64,000 bases of DNA from Diphasiastrum complanatum. Its lineage: Eukaryota > Streptophyta > Lycopodiopsida > Lycopodiales > Lycopodiaceae. Each line of letters opens with the position of its first letter. The first letter of the stretch is position 1. The notes beneath the pieces were generated by a model, which searched no databases, was not told the origin of the DNA, and was given only the letters and a program-made list of their open reading frames with translations. Position numbers and translations under genes: made by a program. Shown here piece after piece: positions 9,354 to 19,503 of this stretch. The stretch lies in contig CM055092.1 in NCBI GenBank assembly GCA_029204225.1, forward strand, positions 73,074,857 to 73,138,856, in the 5' to 3' direction.

Positions 9354-12300
9354 CTTGCAAGAAATCTTATTGGCTGAAGAACATAGGTTGCAATCAAAGC
9401 TTGATGGTGCATCCTTGCAAGGTGGAGGTGAAGAGGCTTTCTTCACAAAAGGCAAATTCAAGGGCAAAGGTAAAGGCAAAGGGAAATGGTCCAAAGGTGG
9501 TAACTTTGATCATGATGATCACTCTTCCTCTTCCTCTTCTACTAAGAACAATAAGTCAAAGTTCAAGTGCTTTTATTGTGGGATAAAAGGTCATTTTGCA
9601 AATGAATGTTATAAGAAGAAAAGAGAGCAAGGAGAGAGGCAAGGAAATCTTACAATAGATGAGGAAGAACATAACACATGTGAATCACTTGTTATGACTT
9701 CAAGTTTGTTAGCCAACATAGATGATAATGATCCTTGGTGGATTGATAGTGGAGCCTCATCTCACATGACAAGACATAAGGAATACTTTACATCCTTATT
9801 GTCTTATGAGGGAGAAGGTAACATCATCTACACTGCAAATGATGGTCAATGTGACATCAAAGGCATAGGCACTATTCCTATTTCCCTTTCAACAAATAGG
9901 AAAGCAAATCTTGAAAATGTTTTGTACATTCCTTCAATCACTAAGAATTTGCTTAGTGTAAGTCAAATGATTGACAAAGGACTTGATGTGGAGTTCATTG
10001 GAGATGCATGTTTGATAAGTAAATGTGGATCCTTGATTGCTCAAGGTAGGAGGCATGGTAAACTTTTCAAGCTTGATGCATGTGTGATCTCTAATCATGA
10101 AGGATGTATGGCTAGGGAGCAATTGACAAACCAAGAAGTTTGGCACAAGAGGTTGGGCCATCCCAACTTCAAATCTTTGGAGGTAATGGCAAAGAAAGAG
10201 CTTGTTCTTGGTCTCCCTAAAAGTCTTGTTGCAAACAATAGTGTTTGTGAACATTGTGCCTTGTCCAAATCTCATAGACTTGCTTATTCTAGATCTACTT
10301 CTAGATCTAAAGAAGCTTTTCAACTTGTGCATTCTGATATTCATTCTTCTAGTACAACTAGCAATGGTGGGGCAAAGATGTATGCAACTTTCATTGATGA
10401 CTTTAGTAGGTATACTTGGATCTATCTTCTTAAAAGTAAGGATGAAGTGTTTGCTGCATTTGTCAAGTTCAAGAATGAAATGGAAAACCAATTCAATACA
10501 AAGATCAAATGCTTAAGATCTGATAATGGAGGGGAATACACCTCAAATAGGTTCAAAGACTTTTGTATAGCACATGGGATTAAGAGGGAGATGTCTAGTC
10601 CTAGGACTCCACAACAGAATGGAGTGGCCGAGAGGAAGAATAGAACCCTTTGTGAATGTGCCAAGGCAATGAGACTACATGCTAATCTTGCTAAGTCTTT
10701 TTGGGGGGAAGCTTTAGCATGTGCTAACTATCTATGTAATAGATGGACAAGTGCTTCCTTGGATGGTAAAACTCCTCATGAGGTTCTTTATGGTAGAAGG
10801 CCGAGTGTCAAGCATTGTAGGATCTTTGGATGTACATGTTTTGTCAATATCACACTTGATGATAGAACTAAAGAAGATCCTTCATCAAAGAAGGGTGTGT
10901 TTGTTGGCTATAGTGAAGTAAGCAAGGCTTACAAAGTGTACATTCCTTCTACAAAGAAAGTTGTCATAAGTAGGGATGTCATCTTTCATGAAGAGAATGT
11001 TTCCAATGTTGTTGATGTTGATGTTGATGTGCCTACTAATCATCATGATGTGGAAGATGTCTTGGATGAAGATGGAGATGCCACTCCAAAGCAAACTTCA
11101 AGGAAGACTCAAAGGCAAAGGGCTAAGCCATCAAGGCTAACCTATGATGAAAAAGGAAAGCAAGTGGTGGACAACTCTAACTTTGCTTTTCTTACCTCTT
11201 TTGATGAACCAACTTGTGTAGGTGAAGCAATTCAAAAGAAGGAATGGATCCAAGCCATGGATCATGAGCATCAAGCACTCATCAAAAGCAACACATGGAG
11301 GTTGGTAAAGCTTCCAAAGGACAAGAAGGCAATTGGTTGTAAGTGGATCTTCAAGATCAAGACAAATCAAGATGGATCAATCAACAAGTACAAGGCAAGG
11401 TTGGTGGCAAAGGGGTATGCTCAAGAATATGGTATTGACTATGATGAGACCTTTGCACCCGTGGCAAAGATGGTAACTATTCGAATCCTAATCTCTCTTG
11501 CAACTCTTTATGATTGGGATATGTGGCAAATGGATGTTACTAATGCCTTCTTGAATGGTGATCTTGAAGAAGATATTTACATGGAGCAACCCGAGGGCTA
11601 TGTTTCACATGATGAGCCTAATCATGTGTGCTATCTCCAAAAGAGTTTGTATGGGCTAAAGCAAGCACCAAGGAGTTGGTATGCTAAGCTCAATTCCTTC
11701 TTACTTTCTCAAAACTTTGTTATGAGTGAGTATGATCATTCTCTCTACTTTAGATTGAATGAAAATGATATCACTTTACTTTTGATCTATGTTGATGACA
11801 TTATCTTAAGTGGTGGTAACAATCTAGATATAGATGAAATCAAGATGGCACTCAAAAGAGAGTTTGAAATTCAAGATCTTGGTAAACTTCATTATATCTT
11901 AGGAATAGAGATTATTAGAACTTCTAAATCTACATTCATATGTCAAGAAAAGTATGTTAACTCTATTCTAAAAAGGTTTCATATGGAAGATTGTAAAGTT
12001 GTTTCTACTCCTATGGAATCAAATGTAAAGCTAACTACAAGAAGTAATGAAAGATCCTTCAAGGACATTACTCTCTATAGAAAGCTAATAGGATCTCTTA
12101 TATGGTTAACCATCACAAGACCTGATCTAAGCTTTGTGGTTGGTAAACTAAGTCAATTTATGCAAGATCCTAGTGAGGCTCATTGGAAGCTAGGAAAGAG
12201 AGTACTTAGATACATCTCGGGATCTAGAGATTTTGGCATCTTGTATGGAGGTACTACACCTAACCTTTGTGGATTTTCAGATTCAGATTTTGCAGGTGAT

Positions 12301-12774
12301 CAAATGGATAGGAAGTCAACAAGTGCCTTTGCAATCTATCTTGGAGATGGAGTGGTCTCATGGCTATCAAAGAAGCAACCAACTATCTCTCTATCTTCCA
12401 CCGAAGCCGAGTACAAGGCATTAACAACATGCACCAAGGAGATTCTTTGGATCAAGAGGATGTTATTGGATCTTCACTTGCTGGAACCAGAGAAGACTCC
12501 AATCATACTTTGTGATAACCTTTCAGCCCAAAGCTTGGCAAGCAATCCTGTTTTTCATGCAAGGAGCAAGCACATTGAGATTGCTCACCATTTTGTGAGA
12601 GATCAAGTCATTGCCAAAGAGGTGGAGCTTCAACATGTCTCTTCAAAGGAGTGTGTGGCTGATATCTTCACCAAACCATTGGGAAAGGACCTATATTTAA
12701 TGCATAGATCTAATCTTGGAATGTGCTCAAAGACTATGTTGAAACTAGCATCCAATGTTGAAGAGGGAGTGTGA
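9295..12774 (+). CDS. pol: A Gag zinc knuckle and Pol polyprotein
   Basis: This is an uninterrupted frame of 1159 codons; homology starts near 9348 (VDLQEILLAEEHRL), so the upstream Met at 9295 is not the real start. Counting from 9295: a zinc knuckle CFYCGIKGHFANEC at residues 92-105, protease WWIDSGASSHMT with catalytic Asp151, GAG-pre-integrase VWHKRLGHPNF near 283, and integrase with D348, D410 and E446 (35 residues between the last two). Reverse transcriptase has YVDD with D834 and D835. RNase H has FSDSDFAGD and SSTEAEYKAL, and the end motif is FTKPLGKD. All key residues are present. The stop TGA (12772-12774) is supplied by the first bases of the 3' LTR. Translation would need a +1 shift from gag or repair of the frame. 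Confidence 0.96.
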   Translation: MNMLTLCKVLPFKESCQVVDLQEILLAEEHRLQSKLDGASLQGGGEEAFFTKGKFKGKGKGKGKWSKGGNFDHDDHSSSSSSTKNNKSKFKCFYCGIKGHFANECYKKKREQGERQGNLTIDEEEHNTCESLVMTSSLLANIDDNDPWWIDSGASSHMTRHKEYFTSLLSYEGEGNIIYTANDGQCDIKGIGTIPISLSTNRKANLENVLYIPSITKNLLSVSQMIDKGLDVEFIGDACLISKCGSLIAQGRRHGKLFKLDACVISNHEGCMAREQLTNQEVWHKRLGHPNFKSLEVMAKKELVLGLPKSLVANNSVCEHCALSKSHRLAYSRSTSRSKEAFQLVHSDIHSSSTTSNGGAKMYATFIDDFSRYTWIYLLKSKDEVFAAFVKFKNEMENQFNTKIKCLRSDNGGEYTSNRFKDFCIAHGIKREMSSPRTPQQNGVAERKNRTLCECAKAMRLHANLAKSFWGEALACANYLCNRWTSASLDGKTPHEVLYGRRPSVKHCRIFGCTCFVNITLDDRTKEDPSSKKGVFVGYSEVSKAYKVYIPSTKKVVISRDVIFHEENVSNVVDVDVDVPTNHHDVEDVLDEDGDATPKQTSRKTQRQRAKPSRLTYDEKGKQVVDNSNFAFLTSFDEPTCVGEAIQKKEWIQAMDHEHQALIKSNTWRLVKLPKDKKAIGCKWIFKIKTNQDGSINKYKARLVAKGYAQEYGIDYDETFAPVAKMVTIRILISLATLYDWDMWQMDVTNAFLNGDLEEDIYMEQPEGYVSHDEPNHVCYLQKSLYGLKQAPRSWYAKLNSFLLSQNFVMSEYDHSLYFRLNENDITLLLIYVDDIILSGGNNLDIDEIKMALKREFEIQDLGKLHYILGIEIIRTSKSTFICQEKYVNSILKRFHMEDCKVVSTPMESNVKLTTRSNERSFKDITLYRKLIGSLIWLTITRPDLSFVVGKLSQFMQDPSEAHWKLGKRVLRYISGSRDFGILYGGTTPNLCGFSDSDFAGDQMDRKSTSAFAIYLGDGVVSWLSKKQPTISLSSTEAEYKALTTCTKEILWIKRMLLDLHLLEPEKTPIILCDNLSAQSLASNPVFHARSKHIEIAHHFVRDQVIAKEVELQHVSSKECVADIFTKPLGKDLYLMHRSNLGMCSKTMLKLASNVEEGV
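12760..12769 (+). other. A polypurine tract
   Basis: GAAGAGGGAG directly precedes the 3' LTR and is the expected RNase H-resistant primer for plus-strand synthesis. Confidence 0.9.
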
Positions 12775-13424
12775 AAATTGTCAACATTTCCTAGCTAGTT
12801 TGAGGCCTAAATTGGCTAAAATTGTAAATAGTTTTGGTTCTGGAGTTTCACACGTGTGAACCAGGCCACAATGTTTTTATTTACTGTATTTTTTCAGTAT
12901 GATGAAGTGTCAAACTTCATACCCTTCAAAATGAGACCATTTTGATGTATTTTGGTCATATAAGCCATTTTTAGCTATTTTTCCTATATAGGGAATATCT
13001 AGGGTCAAGTACCTTCTAGAGAGAGGAGAGAGAGTCATCTTCCTCATCCATAAATAGTAGGGAAGTCGTGGAAAACAGGTTGGAGAAACCTTTTGTATGC
13101 TTCATTGAGATCAATAGATCATTGTCATTGTTTCTTCCTCCATTGAGAGCATTGTTGTGTGTATTGTCTTCAAGCTATTGTGTATGATCTTAGGTGCTTT
13201 CCAAAAGTGATAGGCTGATGTATTATGGACTGTATAATGCTATTTTGGGCCGCACTTGATGTTTATGGAAGTTTCCATTTGTGATAAATGCTTTTTGATC
13301 AAGTTCTTTGCATTCTAGGTAGCATAGAATGTGTTGCCAATTCCTAGCTTATGTAGTTTGGAGTGCAAGCATTCAAGCCAATGATCTTGGAGTTTAGATC
13401 CACTTAGGATCTGTATTTTTCACA
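12770..13424 (+). repeat. A 3' LTR
   Basis: 655 bp, the same length as the 5' LTR, with two substitutions. TATA at 12985-12990 and the G-box palindrome at 12847-12860 are retained. It is followed by the second TGAAT copy (13425-13429). Confidence 0.97.
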
Positions 13425-13429
13425 TGAAT

Positions 13430-13480
13430 TGCATCAAAATCTATGATTCTAGCATGAAGTGAAGCTCATTTCTTGGAATG
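13430..13480 (-). other. E leader, proximal part
   Basis: This short remainder of E's leader lies between A's right target duplication and E's primer-binding site, and shows where E's sequence resumes. Confidence 0.75.
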
Positions 13481-13492
13481 GCTCTGATACAA
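13481..13492 (-). other. E primer-binding site
   Basis: The minus strand reads TTGTATCAGAGC, one base from the initiator-methionine tRNA complement TGGTATCAGAGC. It abuts an LTR end (TGATAAAAATG on the plus strand). Confidence 0.85.
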
Positions 13493-14172
13493 TGATAAAA
13501 ATGCAGCAAAATAATCCCATTTGATCCTAGAAATGATGGAGAAAGCACCTACTTAAGATCCAAACAAGATCTAGAAACTAGATTACTAGTCAATGCATTG
13601 ATTCCTAGCTTATCTTGGCTTGAACTCCATGAATTAGTTCCAAAACTCTTCACGCGTGTGAAAGTACGGCCTGATGCTGCCTGTGTAGTGTACCTGCAAC
13701 TCCAAACTCATTCAATTATCACAAAAAAATCATATGCCAATAGCATTCATCAATCAAATCATAGACTCAAACTAGTGAAGAAGGAAAAACTCGATTTTGC
13801 TCATAATTGGATGGAAATTCCATCACATATTTATACATGTAGAGCTCAGATCTGAGCAATTTAGGGCTTCTATGTATTCATCGTAACCTAACCCTAACAT
13901 CTAACCTAAAGATCCACTTGATCCACCCTATTTAGGATCAATGCCTTGAGATCCAAAAACAATGAGAAAAATGTTATTTTTAGCTCCTACCTTTTCTCTA
14001 CCCTATCTATGCACTCTTTGGACATATCCCAAAGGTACCATTCCAAAGCTAGGTTAATGATTTGACTTAGAATAAGGTATCCTATGCCTTTGGCACATGT
14101 GACATCCCACAACATGGCCTCAAAGTCATTTACAAGTGGTAATTGTGCAAACTAGCTTGTGTAAATTTAACA
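13493..14172 (-). repeat. E 5' LTR
   Basis: On the minus strand it would begin TGTTAAATTTACAC (14172) and end CATTTTTATCA (13493). The inner edge is firm because the primer-binding site adjoins it. The outer edge is inferred from the TGTTAAA/TGTTGAAA starts of J and F. A TATAAAT box lies on the minus strand near 13830. CACGCGTGTG with a nearby GTACGGCC is at about 13652-13672, as in F. Confidence 0.65.
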
Positions 14173-15013
14173 ACCATGTGGTCATTTCAGCAATGTCAAG
14201 GTTGCCCATGTTGATATCTATCTTGTCGGCATCAGAGTTATCAGAGCCAGAGGAGTGATGTGAAGACATTTTTGGTCTGGAAATGTTCACTAGAAATTGA
14301 GACTCATCTGTAACAGAGTTTTGTTTGACTTGACTCGTGGACTGGTGGATTCGATCGAGATGTGAAGAGAGACTCGGTTCAAAGCTGAGCACATGGCTCG
14401 ACCAAAGTCGGGGACTCAAGGGCTTGGTCCAATCTGAATAGAGACTCGGTCGAAAGCTGAGAGTAGTGTAAGGAAGAGTTTGCAAACAAGGTGTGGTGAA
14501 AAATTGTTGTGGCAAGGAGGGATGGAAAAGATGATATTTAAATGATCGATTGTCTTCCACAATAGTGAAACTAGAGTCGTGATTTGTGCTCTAGCTGCAC
14601 TACCCCTCAGCGTGTCGTTGTGCAAAAAGTTTGAACAAAGTTGTGATTTCTGACAGATTAGGTTTTCTCAAAAGATGTTTTATGGTGTTCTTTGGGTGTG
14701 CATGATGGTGAATGATGACTCTGGAGAAGCTGACGGCGCTATGGAGCACGAATAGACTGGATGATAGAGCGCCACAAACAAGCATGGGAGCAGAAAGGTC
14801 GCCAGAAATCGGTCACCAGAAGTCTTTGAAAGTTTGCACGTCACTGAGGTGCGAATGACTTTGTGTTTTGGTTTTTTATAGCTGTTTGGTGGTGTCTCGG
14901 CTCGGTCAAATTTTTTTAAGAAATTGGCTCAGTCGAGACTGGAATGACTTGGTCAAGATTTTCAAAACCCTTGTTGAAGTGTCAGGACTCAGTCCAATCA
15001 AGATCTTATGTAG
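14173..15013. other. Spacer with GACTCGGTCGAG-type motifs
   Basis: No family is recognised. A minus-strand frame starting at ATG 14269 (MSSHHSSGSDNSDADKIDIN) runs 32 codons and is cut by the outer end of E's LTR. It resembles an acidic N-terminus of a gag or host protein, but I cannot assign it. GACTCGGTCGA-like motifs recur at 14380-14460, 14900-14940 and in the minisatellite that follows. Confidence 0.35.
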
Positions 15014-15138
15014 CAGGCTCGGTCGAGATGTCAAGCAGAGGACTCGGTAAAAGATGCCATGTAGAGGACTCGGTCGAGATGCCAACCAGAGGACTTGGTC
15101 GAGATGCCAATCAAAGGACTCGATCGAGATCTGATGCA
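15014..15138 (+). repeat. Minisatellite, five units of 24-26 bp
   Basis: Units start at 15014, 15038, 15064, 15089 and 15114, with consensus AGGACTCGGTCGAGATGCCA plus five more bases. Differences are mostly single substitutions. The unit contains TCGA and CTCGGTCGAG partial palindromes. Reading frames across it are products of the repeat. Confidence 0.9.
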
Positions 15139-16559
15139 AGTGCTTGTTGAGTACTCTATCTCAATGATGGTGTAGGAGAACTTCATGAAGTAAAATGTGA
15201 CAGTGTCGAAACATGTGGAAGTTCTCAGTGAGATATACTATCTCAATTACTAGATCTGTGCTATGGATGGAAAATTTGAGATATCAGAATTGTAGAAGTG
15301 AACTGGATTGAAAAAGTTATTTCACACATGCCTGCACCTGAAATTCTGTATAGTATCTGATCTGGACCATTCAAAGTGGTTTGAAGCTCTAAATCACCAG
15401 AAAACTGCAAACTAGCTAGAAAGTAAAATCTAGACAATTCCTAGCTTGAAATCTGATCAAATTTGCAAACTTTTTTATTAGATTTGCTTGTAAATCTTAG
15501 GTAGGCTCTTATTCCATGTTGAATTAACACGTGTGAGATGCCCTACACATGTACTTTTGATCTCCTAAGCCCAATAATACCATAAAGATCAAACTAGCAT
15601 TGATTCACAATAGGAAAGCTGATCATACAAGAAATATTATTGTGTTACAAGCAAGATCTGTCAACAAAACATGAAACTAAGTACAATAAATGCCTCAACT
15701 CGACTAGAGAGAGAATATGAAAGTACAAACTCGAGTAGAGAGAGAGGACACAAAGAGCTTAGTCTCCAAATTTGCATTATACACAAAAATCATCATCTTC
15801 TCAATGAGAGTACATCACATATATATAGATCCATGGTCTCTCCTCCTACTTTGAGTTGAATTGGAGTTATGAGTCCACCTCTCAAGCTATCTAGACTTAT
15901 TCAAGCCACCTCAATATGTCTAATTGTGCCACCTAGTATTTTCATGCATCAAATGTGGCATGCAAAGTACAAATGGCAATTCCTATGGTAGCTTGAGTTT
16001 CTACTTCTACCTACCTTAAATATTTTATTCTAAGATGGGTCTTTGCTAAGCCAAAAGAGCTCAATTCATCTTTGGCATTTTTAGGACCCCTACTTACAAC
16101 ATTTTTACAATATTTCAACAATTTGTTTGTTCAAATTCAGGTATCAACAAACATGAATTGATTTATTAAAAAAGAAAGAACTTGGTAGTTGAGTATGGAC
16201 CCTTATCTACTCCCTTAAGCTTTGGTCATCCTCCTAATGGAGCAACATAGTTTCATGTATATGAGAATGTTTTAAGTTATGCCCTTGGTAGAGTATTGAC
16301 ATAGCCAAGCGAGCACACAAAAGACTACCCAATGTACTTCATAATACTACTGAGTGGATCTAATAGCTAAAAGTATTCTTCAATAGAGATTTTAAGGTCT
16401 CTCACTTTGTCAAGACATGTAATGTGTGACAACAATATTGTAAGGAACAATGTTTTTTGATGCCTTTCTAACCAGTCATCATCTCCAGTTTCAGTTAAAA
16501 AGTGCAATATAGACTTCATTGGACATGTGCTTTCAACAATCAAGTGCACTCAAGTTAAA
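15139..16559. other. AT-rich spacer
   Basis: No supported gene. A TATATATAGAT stretch near 15818 and ACACGTGTGAG at 15529-15539 suggest decayed LTR sequence, possibly on the minus strand, but I cannot find its ends or a primer-binding site. Confidence 0.35.
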
Positions 16560-16800
16560 TATATCGTATTAGCTATTGATTGCCCTACCAAAGAGTCAAG
16601 GCTAAAATTCTAGTACAAGAGCATCTTAGTGCAATATGCATATTCCATTGAATTAGTGACTAATATTGGAATTCAATTTTTGAATGAAACAATTGCCCAC
16701 CTACTCTTTTCCTACAATTTAGCTACTCAATACTTAAATCCTTTGCAATCGGTACAATCACAACAAATTTTCTCATCCAATGGATTCGATTACATAAAAC
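16560..16800 (+). pseudogene. Decayed Ty3 integrase core fragment
   Basis: The translation (IDCPTKESR, then YSIELVTNIGIQFLNETIAH) follows the integrase core of L (YYMTKWVEA, then GCPIEIVSDRGTHFVNQIIK). The second catalytic Asp is Asn here. A stop lies near 16612. It is short and diverged, so assignment rests on pattern only. Confidence 0.45.
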
Positions 16801-17206
16801 AAACAAAATAATATATCAGTAGTATCATCTTTGAACACTCAAATATGGTTAGAGCTTTGATATGAACATATACCATGGATTTTAAATTGTATTTACGAAG
16901 TCAAAGATATTTAAGAACTAGTTATAATGCAAACAAATAATCAATATGAACAAATATAGAGAAAATTGTTTATCATACTCATCTAAAAAGATGTGGATAT
17001 CATCTCTGCATCTTATAAGAGACAACTAGAGACCTAGATTGTGATCTAGGTTGATCACTACCTAAATTATTGGATGAAACTCTACCTTTGTGTATTCTTT
17101 ACAATAATAACATTACTACCCTAAGTATTTTAATTCACCACTCTTCCATCACCATTGGGTTGAACCTCGACAATCCAATAAGGTCATTCTTTTTTTTAGT
17201 TTTCCC
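16801..17206. other. AT-rich spacer left of B
   Basis: No recognisable feature. It ends at B's target duplication. Confidence 0.5.
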
Positions 17207-17211
17207 TTGTG
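17207..17211. repeat. Target-site duplication TTGTG, left of B
   Basis: TTGTG is repeated exactly at 21781-21785, just outside B's second LTR. Confidence 0.93.
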
Positions 17212-17912
17212 TGTGAAGAATTGCCAAAAATTGGCAAATCTAGCTTGATCAAAAACCATGTAGAATAGTGTAAATTGTGTACACAAGTGGGTCCCACACA
17301 TGTGAGGCCATGATGCCACATGGGAAACCCATCCTAATGTAGGTTAGGTCAAGTCAAGAGAGTTGGTCATGTCTATTTGGTGGTCATCCCTACTTTATAG
17401 GACCTACACCTAAGTTTAAGGTGAAAATTTGACCAACTAGCTACCTACCAAGCATAACTCTAAGAAATAGACTAGGGTTTCATTTTAGGTCAAGGAGAGT
17501 GAGTTAACTTCCTTATTACATGCTGGAAATCCACCTAACTTCAAGAAGGAAGTCGAATTTGCTATGTATTCCCTCTCTCCATAGTGAGAAGAAAGAAAAT
17601 TTTTGGAGCTCATTGGCAATCTCAAGCTAGTTCACTATGTACATTGAGTTTTTGTGATCCAAATGAAACCAAATCAATTTCTACTTGTTTCTCAGGTTGA
17701 AGGCCGTACTACAGCCTGTTGTACACACGTGTGGGCTCGGATTTCAATGTTTATCAATGCTTTTGATTGTTAATGCTTGTTGTTTGTCAAATTGCCAATC
17801 TAGATCAACTTTTTTGTGTCTAGTTTTTTGATAGATTGTTAAGCAAGCATCCAATCACTCTTGTGGATCTTTTGTAGATCCATTTATGGTCCTAAAGTAC
17901 AGTACTTTCACA
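17212..17912 (+). repeat. B 5' LTR
   Basis: It begins TGTGAAGAATTGCC and ends TACTTTCACA. A CTTTATAGG box near 17393 is the likely TATA. CACATGTG lies upstream and CACACGTGTG near 17735 downstream. The order of conserved blocks (GTGGGTCCCACACATGTG, TATA, then GGCCGTACT) matches D's LTR. Confidence 0.95.
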
Positions 17913-17924
17913 TGGTATCAGATC
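17913..17924 (+). other. B primer-binding site, variant
   Basis: TGGTATCAGATC directly follows the LTR. It departs from the usual TGGTATCAGAGC at position 11. The same variant occurs at Q (22164-22175, minus strand). Confidence 0.88.
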
Positions 17925-18714
17925 CAAGTACAAGAGCATAAGCCATTGATCTAATGCAAATCCATTTTTAGCAAGTTTTGGTAAAAACTAGTATTGAGAG
18001 GGCAAGCTAGAATCTTGATTTTGGTGAGGAGATTTGATCCCAAACTTGGTAGGGGTCCAAATCCGTACTGTCCACATGTGTGGGCACCTCTGAACCTGCA
18101 TTTAATGCATGGTATTCATTTGATCCAAAAAAATTCAATTTGTGAGCTGTTGGTGTAATTTTTGGTGGAGATCCTAGGATAATCTACCAAGATCATTTGC
18201 CATTGATTAGATTTGAATTTGTTTCATGGAATCTAATTAATCTAGGCTGAGTTCAAGTCCTATTAAGGTTAAAAACAGGTCTTGAAAGTACACCAAGAAG
18301 GAAGAAAGAGATTAAGTCATTTTTTTGTCCGAAAATAGCCAAAATTGGCAAGATTTGATTGTAAGTAGATTTCACATCATCTTATCTTCATTCCAACTTT
18401 GTGAGGGAGTGCTAGAACTGAGATTATAAGTCCATTTGTTGGATTAGAAATCTAATTTGAGAGAAAAACTACAAGAGAGAGACCTTAGTGAGTTTCTAGA
18501 GACAATCAAATCCATTTCTTGGCAAGATTTGTTTGAAAGTAGTTTTCACTTCATCTTATCTTCATTCCAGCTTTGTAAGGGAGTGATAGAACTGTGATTA
18601 TAAGTCCATTTGTTGGATTAGAAATCAAATTTGAGTGAAACACTGCAAGTGTGAGACCTTTGTGAGTTTCAAGTCAATCAAATCTATTTCTTGTTTGTAG
18701 AAGTCACTAGTAAG
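17925..18714 (+). other. B untranslated leader
   Basis: Non-coding up to the gag ATG. It contains ACTGTCCACATGTGTGGGCA near 18067 and the tandem duplication listed next. Confidence 0.75.
18345..18692 (+). repeat. 174-bp tandem duplication in B leader
   Basis: Unit 1 (18345-18518) and unit 2 (18519-18692) both start TTGGCAAGATTTG and share TCATCTTATCTTCATTCCA and ATAAGTCCATTTGTTGGATT. D's leader has the same sequence once only (about 26965-27160), so the duplication arose in B's branch. Confidence 0.88.
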
Positions 18715-19503
18715 ATGGGATCTGCTGGAGCATACCTTCTAGAAGCTAGTGAGAGGTTGAATTCTACAAATTATGCTATTTGGAAGGTTAGAATGGAGTC
18801 ACTCTTAGTGCTCCAAGACCTTTATGAGTTCTTGATTGAAGATGAAGATGAACCTCTAGGTGCACAGGAGTTAGCTAGATACAAGAAGAGATCTAGGCTT
18901 GCACTTCATTGTGTGAAGATGAATGTGAGCAATGATTTGTTGAGAGAAGTATCAGCTTGTACTAATGCTAAAGAGGCTTGGGAGTCTTTAAAATCAATCT
19001 ATGAGTCTAGAAACACTTGTAGAGTTCTTATGCTTAGAAATCAAATTTTGCAAAGCATGAGGAGAAGTGAGGAGAGTGCACAGGATTATGTACTCAGAAT
19101 CAAGTCTCTAAATAGGGAGTTGGCTTCCATTGGAGAGAAGATTCATGATGGAGAGCTTGTACAAATTGTCCTTAATGGTCTAGGAGATGACTTTGCAAAT
19201 CTGGTCCAAAGTTTTGCCATCCAAGACACTTTGCCAACTATAGGAAAACTTCACAGTGTATTAGTGGCTGAAGAGTGTAGGATGCTCCATGCAAAATCTA
19301 GGATGAGTTCCTTGTCTTTGCAGGATGGTGATGAGAAAGCCAATTTCTCAGTCAAGGGCAAAAAGAAGACCAATGGAAAGAAGAAGCATCCAAAGGAGGC
19401 CAAAGAAGAGGATGATGCATCAATCTCAAAGGACAAGTCAAAGCAAAAATGCTTCTTTTGTGGAAGGAAGGGCATGATGCATCTAAATGCTACAAGAGGC
19501 TAA
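18715..19503 (+). pseudogene. gag: B Gag, frameshifted in the zinc knuckle
   Basis: ATG 18715 is chosen because MGSAGAYLLEASERLNSTNY aligns with the starts of A and D; the frame opens at 18691 with eight unlikely extra residues. The DUF4219/UBN2-type body (RLALHCVKMNVSNDLLREV; GLGDDFANLVQSFAIQDTLP) is uninterrupted for about 250 codons, including the place where A is broken. At CFFCGRKG the frame shifts by an apparent one-base loss (about 19471-19476). The knuckle's His and last Cys (HDASKC) are read only in the next frame. Confidence 0.9.

Larger units (their letters stand above)
6996..13424 (+). mobile_element. Complete young Copia retrotransposon A
   Basis: A 6.4-kb element with two 655-bp LTRs, primer-binding site, leader, gag, pol, polypurine tract and a perfect TGAAT target duplication. 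By direct comparison the LTRs differ at two places only (7288 T versus 13062 G; 7478 T versus 13252 G), so insertion was recent. Domain order protease, integrase, reverse transcriptase, RNase H makes it Ty1/Copia. The only coding defect I find is a frame change between gag and pol near 9345. H (42245-51977) is an older copy of a related family. Confidence 0.97.
4391..14172 (-). mobile_element. Truncated minus-strand Copia E, interrupted by A
   Basis: Reading the minus strand, E has a 5' LTR (14172-13493), primer-binding site (13492-13481), leader (13480-13430 continuing at 6990-6249), gag from 6248, protease and part of integrase. It stops at 4391. The rest of integrase, reverse transcriptase, RNase H and the 3' LTR are missing. 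Element A lies in its leader with a TGAAT duplication on both sides, so E was there first. Confidence 0.85.

Noticed and set aside
9934-10491. Minus-strand 185-codon frame inside A
   Set aside because: Shadow of the intact pol frame, with no homology of its own.
15014-15138. CRISPR-like array
   Set aside because: The units are contiguous 24-26-bp repeats without unique spacers, in a plant retroelement context.
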